Positions 24,901 through 34,870 of a stretch of 64,000 bases of DNA are shown here, piece by piece. Below the pieces are notes generated by a model. The model was not told where the DNA came from and ran no database searches. It saw nothing but the letters and a program-made list of their open reading frames with translations. Source of the DNA: Prostheceraeus crozeri (lineage: Eukaryota > Platyhelminthes > Polycladida > Euryleptidae); contig CAJQUW010003653.1 of NCBI GenBank assembly GCA_907163375.1, forward strand, positions 1-64,000, given 5' to 3'. The translations under genes were made by a program, and so were the position numbers. Each line of letters starts with the position of its first letter. Positions within the stretch are counted from its first letter, which is position 1.

Positions 24901-27900
24901 AATCTCTGTCCTCTGTGGACGGTGTGCGAACGCCTCAGCCGCGGCTCCTCTGACTTCGCCGATCGTCGGCGGAATCGGCAATTTGAAGTCGAAGAAACCT
25001 TCCTTCCTTCCTTTCTCCGCCACACCAAACCAGACATTCCCGCCGACTTTGACTGTCTTTTGCCGAATCTTTGCACTCTCTCGACGGCGTTGGAACGTCT
25101 CAGCCGCAGCTCTGCTGACTGCGCCGATCGTCGGCGGAATCGGCAATTTGAAGTCGAAGAAACTTTCCTTCCTTCCTTTTTCCGCCACATCGAACCAGAC
25201 ATTCCCGCCGACTTTGGCTGTCACTTGCCGAATCTCTGTCCTCTCTCGACAACGTTGGAACGCCTAAGCCGCGGCTTTTCTGACTTCGCCGATCGTCGGC
25301 GGAATCGGCAATTTGAAGTCGAAGAAACTTTCCTTCCTTCCTTTCTCCGCCACACCGAAATAGACATTCCCGCCGACTTTGGCTGTCACTTGCCGAATCT
25401 CTGTCCTCTCTCGACAACGTGGGAACGCCTGAGCCGCAGCTCTTCTGACTTCGCCGACCGTCGGCGGAATCGGCAATTTGAAGTCGAAGAAACCTTCCTT
25501 CCTTCCTTCCTTTCTTCGTCACACCGAACAAGACATTCCCGCCGATTTTGACTGTCACTTGCCGAATCTCTGTCCTCTCTGGACGGCGTTGGAACGTCTC
25601 AGCCGCAGCTCTTCTGACTTCGCCGACCGTCGGCTGAGTCGGATATTTGAAGTCGAAGAAACCTTCCTTCCTTCTTTTCTCCGCCACATCGAACCAGACA
25701 TTCCCGCCGACTTTGACTGTCTTTTGCCGAATCTTTGTCCTCTTTCGACAACGTTGGAACGCCTGAGCCGCAGCTCTTCTGACTTTCCCGACCGTCGGCG
25801 GAATCGGCAATTTGAAGTCGAAGAAACTTTCCTTCCTTCCTTTCTCCGCCACATCGAACCAGACATTCCCGCCGACTTTGGCTGTCACTTGCCGAATCTC
25901 TGTCCTCTCTGGACAACGTTGGAACGCCTGAGCCGCAGCTCTTCTGACTTCGCCGACCGTCGGCGGAATCGGCAATTTGAAGTCGAAGAAACCTTCCTTC
26001 CTTCCTTTCTTCGTCACACCGAACCAGACATTCCCGCCGATTTTGACTGTCACTTGCCGAATCTCTGTCCTCTCTGGACGGCGTTGGAACGTCTCAGCCG
26101 CAGCTCTGCTGACTTCGCCGACCGTTGGCTGAGTCGGATATTTGAAGTCGAAGAAACTTTCCTTCCTTCCTTTCTCCGCAACATCGAACCAGACATTCCC
26201 GCCGATTTTGACTGTCACTTGCCGAATCTCTGTCCTCTCTGGACGGCGTTGGAACGTCTCAGCCGCAGCTCTGCTGACTTCGCCGACCGTTGGCTGAGTC
26301 GGATATTTGAAGTCGAAGAAACTTTCCTTCCTTCCTTTCTCCGCAACATCGAACCAGACATTGCCGCCGACTTTTGGTTGTCACTTGCCGAATCTCTGTC
26401 ATCTCTGGACAAACTTGGAACGTTTGAGCCGCAGTTCATCTGACTTCGCCGACCGTCGGCGGAATCGGCAATTTGAAGTGGAAGAAACTTTCCTTCCTTC
26501 CTTTCTCCGCAACATCGAACCAGACATTCACGCCGACTTTTTGGTTGTCACTTGCCGAATCTCTGTCCTCTCTGAACAACGTTGGAACGTTTGAGCCGCA
26601 GCTCATCTGACTTCGCCGACCGTCGGCGGAATCGGCAATTTGAAGTCGAAGAAACCTTCCTTCCTTTCTCATTCACATAGAACCAGATATTCCCCCCGAC
26701 TATGGCTGTCACTTGCAAAATCTCTGTCCTCTGTGGACGGTGTGCGAACGCCTCAGCCGCGGCTCCTCTGACTTCGCCGATCGTCGGCGAAATCGGCAAT
26801 TTGAAGTCGAAGAAACCTTCCTTCCTTCCTTTCTCCGCCACACCAAACCAGACATTCCCGCCGACTTTGACTGTCTTTTGCCGAATCTTTGCACTCTCTC
26901 GACGGCGTTGGAACGTCTCAGCCGCAGCTCTGCTGACTGCGCCGATCGTCGGCGGAATCGGCAATTTGAAGTCGAAGAAACTTTCCTTCCTTCCTTTTTC
27001 CGCCACATCGAACCAGACATTCCCGCCGACTTTGGCTGTCACTTGCCGAATCTCTGTCCTCTCTCGACAACGTGGGAACGCCTAAGCCGCGGCTTTTCTG
27101 ACTTCGCCGATCGTCGGCGGAATCGGCAATTTGAAGTCGAAGAAACTTTCCTTCCTTCCTTTCTCCGCCACACCGAAATAGACATTCCCGCCGACTTTGG
27201 CTGTCACTTGCCGAATCTCTGTCCTCTCTGGACAACTTTGGAATGCCTGAGCCGCAGCCCATCTGACTTCGCCGACCGTCGGCGGAATCGGCAATTTGAA
27301 GTCGAAGAAACCTTCCTTCCTTCCTTCCTTTCTTCGTCACACCGAACAAGACATTCCCGCCGATTTTGACTGTCACTTGCCGAATCTCTGTCCTCTCTGG
27401 ACGGCGTTGGAACGTCTCAGCCGCAGCTCTTCTGACTTCGCCGACCGTTGGCTGAGTCGGATATATGAAGTCGAAGAAACTTTCCTTCCTTCCTTTCTCC
27501 GCCACATCGAACCAGACATTCCCGCCGACTTTGGCTGTCACTTGCCGTATCTCTGTCCTCTCTGGACGGCGTGGGAACGCCTGAGCCGCGGCTTTTCTGA
27601 CTTCGCCGATCTTCGGCGGAATCGGCAATTTGAAGTCGAAGAAAAAATTCCTTCCTTCCTTACTCCGCCACATCGAACCAGACATTCCCGCCGACTTTGG
27701 CTGTCACTTGCCGAATCTCTGTCCTCTCTGCACGGCGTGGGAACGCCTGAGCCGCGGCTTTTCTGACTTCGCCGACCGTCAGCGAAATCAGCAATTTGAA
27801 GTCGAAGAAACCTTCCTTCCTTTCTCATTCACATAGAACCAGACATTCCCGCCGACTTTTTGGTTGTCAATTTCCGAATCTCTGGCATCTCTTGGCGGCG

Positions 27901-28399
27901 TTGGAACGCCTGAGCCGCAGCTCTTCTGACTTCGCCGACCGTCGGCGGAATCGGCAATTTGAAGTCGAAGAAACCTTCCTTCCTTCCTTTCTCCTTCACA
28001 TAGAACCAGACATTCCGGCCGACTTTGGCTGTCACTTGCCGAATCTGTGTCCTCTCTTGGCGGCGTTGGAACGCCTCAGCCGCGGCTCCTTTGACTTCGC
28101 CGATCGTCGGGGGAATCGGCAATTTGAAGTCGAAGAAACCTTCCTTCCTTCCTTTCTTCGTCACACCGAACAAGACATTCCCGCCGACTTTGGTTGTCAC
28201 TTGCCGAATCTCTGTCCTCTCTGGACGGCATGGGAACGCCTAAGACGCGGCTCTTCTGACTTCGCCGACCGTTGGCGGAATCGGCAATTTGAAGTCGAGG
28301 AAACCTTCCTTCCTTCGTTTCTCCACCACATCGAACCAGACATTCCCGCCGACTTTGGCTGTCACTTGCCGAATCTCTGTCCTCTCTGGACAACGCGGG

Positions 28400-31300
28400 A
28401 ACGCCTAAGACGCGGCTCTTCTGACTTCGCCGATCGACGGCGGAATCGGCAATTTAAAGTCGAAGAAACCTTCATTCCTTAATTTCTCCTTCACATAGAA
28501 CCAGACATTCCCGCCTATTTTGACTGTCACTTGGCGTATCTCTGTCCTCTCTTGGCGGCGTTGGAACGCCTGAGCCGCAGCTCTTCTGACTTCGCCGACC
28601 GTCGGCGAAATCGGCAATTTGAAGTCGAAGAAACCTTCCTTTCTCCGTCACATAGAACCAGACATTCCCGCCGACTTTGGCTGTCACTTGCCGAATCTCT
28701 GTCCTCTCTTGGCGGCGTTGGAACGCCTCAGCCGCGGCTTTTCTGACTTCGCCGATCGTCGGCGGAATCGGCAATTTGAAGTCGAAGAAAAATTCCTTCC
28801 TTCCTTTCTCCGCCACATCGAACCAGACATTCCCGCCGACTTTGGCTGTCACTTGCCGAATCTCTGTCCTCTCTGGACAACGTGGGAACGCCTGAGCCGC
28901 GGCTTTTCTGACTTCGCCGATCGTCGGCGGAATCGGCAATTTGAAGTCGAAGAAACTTTCCTTCCTTACTTTTTCCGCCACATCGAACCAGACATTCCCG
29001 CCGACTTTGGCTGTCACTTGCCGAATCTCTCTCCTCTCTGGACGGCATGGGAACGCCTAAGACGCAGCTCTTCTGACTTCGCCGATCGACGGCGAAATCG
29101 GCAATTTAAAGTCGAAGAAACTTTCATTCCTTAATTTCTCCGCCACATCGAACCAGACATTCCTGCCGACTTTTTGGATGTCACTTGCCAAATCTCTGTC
29201 CTCTCTGGACAGCGTTGGAACGCCTCAGCCGCAGCTCTTCTGACTTCGCCGACCGTCGGCGGAATCGGCAATTTGAAGTCGAAGAAAAATTCCTTCCTAA
29301 ATTTCTCCGCCACACCGAACCAGACATTCCCGCCGACCTTGGCTGTCACCTGCCGAATCTCTGTCCTCTCTGGGCGGAGTTGGAATTCCAGCCGCAGCTC
29401 TTCTGACTTCGCCGACCGTCGGCGGAATCGGCAATTTGAAGTCGAAGAAACCTTCCTTCCTTCCTTTCTCCGCCACACCGAACCAGACATTCCCGGCGAC
29501 CTTGGTTGTCACTTGCCGAATCTCTGTCCTCTCTGGGCGGAGTTGGAATTCCAGCCGCAGCTCTTCTGACTTCGCCGACCGTCGGCGGAATCGGCAATTT
29601 GAAGTCGAAGAAACCTTCCTTCTTTAATTTCTCCTTCACATAGAACCAGACATTCCCGCCGACTTTGGTTGTCACTTGCCGAATCTCTGTCCTCTCTGGA
29701 CAGCGTTGGAACGTTTGAGCCGCAGCTCTTCTGACTTCGCCGATCGTCGGCGGAATCGGCAATTTGAAGTCGAAGAAAATTTCCTTCCTTAATTTCTCCT
29801 GCACATCGAACAAGACATTCCCGCCGACTTTGGCTGTCACTTGCCGAATCTCTGTCCTCTCTGGAAAACGTGGGAACGCCTGAGCCGCGGCTTTTCTGAC
29901 TTCGCCGACCGTCGGCGAAATCGGCAATTTGAAGTCGAAGAAACCTTCCTTCCTTCCTTTCTCCGCCACATCGAACCAGACATTCCCGCCGACTTTGGCT
30001 GTCACTTGCCGAATCTCAGTCCTCTGTGGACGGCGTTGGAACGTCTCAGCCGCAGCTCTTCTGACTTCGCCGATCGACGGCGGAATCGGCAATTTGAAGT
30101 CGAAGAAACCTTCCTTTCTCCGCCACACCGAACCAGACATTGCCGCGGACTTTGGCTGTCACTTGCCGAATCTCTGTCCTCTCTTGGCGGCGTGGGAACG
30201 ACTAAGACGCGGCTCTTCTGACTTCGCCGACCGTCGGCGGAATCGGCAATTCGAAGTCGAAGAAACCTTCCTTCCTTCCTTTCTCCGCCACATCGAACCA
30301 GACATTCCCGCCGACTTTGGTTGTCACTTGACAAATCTCTGTCCTCTCTGGGCGGCATGGGAACGCCTCAGCTGCAGCTCTTCTGACTTCGCCGACCATC
30401 GGCTGAGTCGGCAATTTGAAGTCGAAGAAACCTTCCTTCCTTCCTTTCTCCTTCACATAGAACCAGACATTCCCGCCGACTTTGGTTGTCACTTGCCGAA
30501 TCTCTGTCCTCTCTGGACTTCGTTGGAACGTTTGAGCCGCAGCTCTTCTGACTTCGCCGACCGTGGGCGGAATCGGCAATTTGAAGCCGAAGAAACCTTC
30601 CTTCCTTTCTCCTTCACATAGAACCAGACATTCCCGCCGACTTTGGCTGTCACTTGCCGAAGCTCTGTCCTCTCTGGGCGGCGTTGGTATTCCTGAGCCG
30701 CAGCTCTTCTGACTTCGCCGATCGTCGGCGGAATCGCCAATTTGAAGTCGAAGAAACCTTCCTTTCTTTCTCCTTCACATAGAACCAGACATTCCCGCCG
30801 ACTTTGGTTGTCACTTGCCGTATCTCTGTCCTCTCTGGACGGCGTGGGAGCGCCTGAGCCGCGGCTCCTTTGAGTTCGCCGATCGTCGGCGGAATCGGCA
30901 ATTTGAAGTCGAAGAAAAATTCCTTCCTTCCTTTCTCCGCCACATCGAACCAGACATTCCCGGCGACTTTGGCTGTCACCTGCCGAATCTCTGTCCTCTC
31001 TGGACAAGTGGGAACGCCTGAGCCGCGGCTTTTCTGACTTCGCCGATCGTCGGCGGAATCGGCAATTTGAAGTCGAAAAAACTTTCCTTCCTTACTTTTT
31101 CCGCCACATCGAACCAGACATTCCCGCCGACATTGGCTGTCACTTGCCGAATCTCAGTCCTCTCTGGACGGCGTTTGAACGCCTGAGCCGCAGCTCATCT
31201 GACTTCGCCGACCGTCGGCGGAATCGGCAATTTGAAGTCGAAGAAAACTTCCTTCCTTCCTTTCTCCTTCACATCGAACCAGACATTCCCGCCGACTTTG

Positions 31301-33560
31301 GCTGTCACTTGCCGAATCTCTGTCCTCTCTGGACGGCATGGGAACACCTAAGACGCGGCTCTTCTGACTTCGCCGATCGACGGCGAAATCGGCAATTTAA
31401 AGTCGAAGAAACTTTCATTCCTTAATTTCTCCGCCACATCGAACCAGACATTCCTGCCGACTTTTTGGATGTCACTTGCCAAATCTCTGTCCTCTCTGGG
31501 CGGAGTTGGAATTCCAGCCGCAGCTCTTCTGACTTCGCCGACCGTCGGCGGAATCGGCAATTTGAAGTCGAAGAAACCTTCCTTCCTTCCTTTCTCCGCT
31601 ACACCGAACCAGACATTGCCGGATTGCCGGCGACCTTGGTTGTCACTTGCCGAATCTCTGTCCTCTCTGGGCGGAGTTGGAATTCCAGCCGCAGCTCTTC
31701 TGACTTCGCCGACCGTCGGCGGAATCGGCAATTTGAAGTCGAAGAAACCTTCCTTCCTTTCTTTCTTCGTCACACCGAACAAGACATTCCCGCCGACTAA
31801 GAAAATTTCGCTCCTTAATTCTCTCTCACATAGAATCAGACATTCCCGCCTTTGGCTGTCACTTGCCGAATTCATCTTCCCTCTCTGCAGCGTTGGTATT
31901 CCTGAAGCCGCAGCTCCGACATTCTGACTTGACATTCCGCCGACTTTGACTGCACACTTGCGAATCTCTGTCATCTCTGGACTCTCGTTGGTATTAGGAG
32001 CCGCAGCTCCGACTTTGGCTGTCACTTGCCGAATCTCTGTCCTCTCTGGACAACGTGGGAACGAACGCCTCCGCAGCTTTTTGACTTCGCCGACGCCACA
32101 TCGAACCAGACATTCCCGCCGACTTTGGTTTGTCACTTGCCGAATCCACACCGAACCAGACATTCCCGCCGACTTTGGTTGTCATTTGACGTATCTCTGT
32201 CCTCTCTGGACGGCGTTGGAACGCCTGAGCCGCGGCTCCTCTGACTTCGCCGATGATCGGCGGAATCGGCAATTTGAAAGCGAAGAAACCTTCCTTCTTT
32301 AATTTCTCCGCCACACCGAACCAGACATTCCCGCAGACTTTGGTTGTCACTTGCCGAATCTCTGTCCTCTCTGGACGGCGTTGGAACGTTTGAGCCGCAG
32401 CTCTTCTGACTTCGCCGATCGTCGGCGGAATCGGCAATTTGAAGTCGAAGAAAATTTCCTTCCTTAATTTCTCCTGCACATCGAACCAGACATTCCCGCC
32501 GACTTTGGCTGTCACTTGCCGAATCTCTGTCCTCTCTGGGCGGCGTGGGAACGCCTGAGCCGCGGCTCCTCTGACTTCGGCGACCGTCGGCGAAATCGGC
32601 AATTTGAAGTCGAAGAAACCTTCCTTTCTCCGCCACACCGAACCAGACATTCCCGCGGACTTTGGCTGTCACTTGCCGAATCTCTGTCCTCTCTGGGCGG
32701 CGTGGGAACGACTGAGACGCGGCTCTTCTGACTTCCCCGACCGTCGGCGGAATCGGCAATTTGAAGTCGAAGAAACCTTCCTTCCTTCCTTTCTCCTTCA
32801 CATAGAACCAGACATTCCCGCCGACTTTGGTTGTCACTTGCCGAATCTCTGTCCTCTCTCGACTTCGTTGGTATTCTTGAGCCGCAGCTCTTCTGACTTC
32901 GCCGACCGTCGGCTGAATCGGCAAATTGAAGTCGAAGAAACCTTCCTTCCTTTCTTTCTCCGCCACATCGAACCAGACATTAACGCCGAATTTTTGGTTG
33001 TCACTTGCCGAATCTCTGTCCTCTGTGGTCAGCGTTGGAACGTTTGAGCCTGAGCTCATCTGACTTCGCCGATAGTCGGCGGAATCGGCAATTTGAAGTC
33101 GAAGAAACCTTCATTCCTTGATTTCTCCGCCACATCGAACCAGACATTCCCGCCGACTTTGGCTGTCACTTGCCGAATCTCTGTCCTCTCTGGACAACGT
33201 GGGAACGCCTGAGCCGCGGCTTTTTTGACTTCGCCGACCGTCGGCGAAATCGGCAATTTGAAGTCGAAGAAACCTTTCTTCCTTCCTTCCTTTTTCCGCC
33301 ACATCGAACCAGACATTCCCGCCGACTTTGGTTGTCACTTGCCGAATCTCTGTCCTCTCTGGACTGCGTTGGAACGCCTGAGCCGCAGCTCTTCTGACTT
33401 CGCCGACCGTGGGCGGAATCGGCAATTTGAAGCCGAAGAAACCTTCCTTCCTTTCTCCGCCACACCGAACCAGACATTCCCGCCGACTTTGGTTGTCACT
33501 TGCCGAATCTCTGTCCTCTCTTGGCGGCGTTGGAACGCCTGAGCCGCAGCTCTTCTGACT
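28400..33560. repeat. Satellite block B, copy of block A with an insertion
   Basis: This is the partner of 17,040-21,990. It runs to the right edge of the array. Translations of matched segments differ by few residues (29,346-30,140 against 17,993-18,787 differs at one position that I can see). The break in the alignment lies at about 31,797-32,165. Block B being terminal and block A internal suggests one large duplication event rather than gene conversion of scattered monomers. Confidence 0.85.
31797..32165. repeat. Disordered satellite fragments
   Basis: The 165-bp register breaks here. Fragments such as CATTCCCGCC, TTTGGCTGTCACTTGCCGAA and GCCGCAGCTCC recur at short irregular spacing (about 50-110 bp), with truncated pyrimidine tracts and missing dyads. 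It is the only place in the array where several consecutive monomers are scrambled, and it accounts for the 375-bp offset between blocks A and B. It may be a real recombination scar or an assembly error at collapsed repeats; the sequence alone cannot decide. Confidence 0.75.
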
Positions 33561-33640
33561 TCTCCGACCGTCGGCGGAATCGCCAATTTGAAGTCGGAGA
33601 AAGCTGTTCTGTCCCTTCCTTTCTCCGTCATGTCCCACAG

Positions 33641-34870
33641 ATAAAAAGGAACTGCAAAGAAGAGGAAATGAATGAATTTGACGCAAACAAGTTGTTTTGG
33701 AAGAAAAATGACATTCAGTTGAAGATTCCGTTCTGTTCATTGAATGATTTTTCAGGAAATTTCATCAGATAATTGAGACAGCTGCTGCTCCCTTTCAATG
33801 CTTCTCTTATTGATGTTTTCTTTCTGCAATTCATTTGTTAGAAGAAAATCTTTCAAAAACGGAGTCTCCTCATGAAAAGACTGAATAGAACTGTCTTTCA
33901 GATTGTACTGTGAAGGAGGATCTTGTCTGCGGAGACTTTGCCTACAAAATTGAATTTTTCAATGATTTTGTTTCTCATTGTTCAACCCACACGTACTTCG
34001 ACTGACGGGCTGCATTATGTAGTCTTCCTAAAATATCAGTAAAAGAGCTTGTTTTTTGCCACAAAGTTAAAAATCTACTAATTGAAAAGTAATGCTGCAA
34101 ATATGGGTGCAAGCATGTTATCAAAAGTTTGAATAATTGAAAACTTGAAAATGAATCAAACCAAACTTTTTCCCAAATTGAAACTGTAATGAAGCTACAA
34201 TACATGAATGCAAATAAACAACTTTATTAGACAATGAACTATATATACACACATGTGCTTCTCAAATCCGACGTTTTATTCGCAGAAGACAAAATAACTT
34301 AAGATAATAGGCGGCCTTTTGTTCCTTATCAGGTACACGTCGTCAGGCCAAAGTTACAAAACACTAGAAGAATGTCAAACACTTGCAGTATATATTGGGT
34401 ATCCAACCAGACGTCATATTTAGACCTAGAGACTTCATTTTCCAAAAATAATGTCAGGTGTGCATATCGGATCGGATTAACTATGATGCGATTATGTTCC
34501 AGGGACGTAGGTAGGATTTTCAAAGGGGGAGCGTTGGAGCTAAGGAAATTATAGGCTTAGGTGCCGATGCCAGACGGCAGGGCTTGTCCCCTGTAAATAT
34601 ACTCAAGAGGAAATGTTTTGACAATCCCAGAATTTCATTCAATCCTTACACGTATACTCCGCTATCCATAGGCCCTGCTAAGTTGCATTTGATCTGTGCA
34701 CAGTAATTCCCCAAAAGAATTATGTGCTGAATCGAATGATCCTATGAGGAGCGAAGGTGGTTGTCATCCCTGCCCAATCTTTGAGGGTTTGACGAAGCTG
34801 GCAGCGCTTCTCACAGATGAAGAGGATGCAACAGCTCTTTTGTCAGAGCTGATACTAGAGAAAATCATAG
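33641..34870. other. Right flank of the satellite, no gene seen
   Basis: The last recognisable monomer decays after CGCCAATTTGAAGTCGGAGA (about 33,580-33,600), with a final pyrimidine tract and CTCCGTCATGTCCCAC to about 33,640. What follows is AT-rich unique-looking sequence. Short open frames exist, including 74 codons on the plus strand at 34,696-34,920 (no ATG at its start), but none resembles a known family. No matching copy of the left-edge inverted repeat is found here. Confidence 0.55.

Larger units (their letters stand above)
2553..33640. repeat. 165-bp satellite array, about 188 monomers
   Basis: A single head-to-tail array. A consensus composed by eye is exactly 165 bp and about 57% G+C, clearly richer than the AT-rich flanks. 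Each monomer has, in order, GGCAATTTGAAGTCGAAGAA, a pyrimidine tract built of CTTC steps, CACATCGAACCAGACATTCC, a TGTCACTTGCCGAATCTCTG block, GGAACGCCTGAGCCGC and a short dyad CGCCGACCGTCGGCG. Recurrent variants include a shortened pyrimidine tract followed by CTCATTCACATAG, a tract ending in TTTAATTTC, a +2 variant GACTTTTTGG, a GGCTGAGTCGGATAT variant, and a -2 variant creating GAATTC. Monomer length is close to that of a nucleosome plus linker, as in many centromeric or heterochromatic satellites. Many long open frames exist on both strands (for example 3,629-5,503 plus, 8,696-9,949 minus), but I treat them as by-products of a stop-poor unit of 55 codons. Confidence 0.97.

Noticed and set aside
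2553-33640. CRISPR-like array
   Set aside because: Monomers abut directly with no unique spacers, and the context is eukaryotic.
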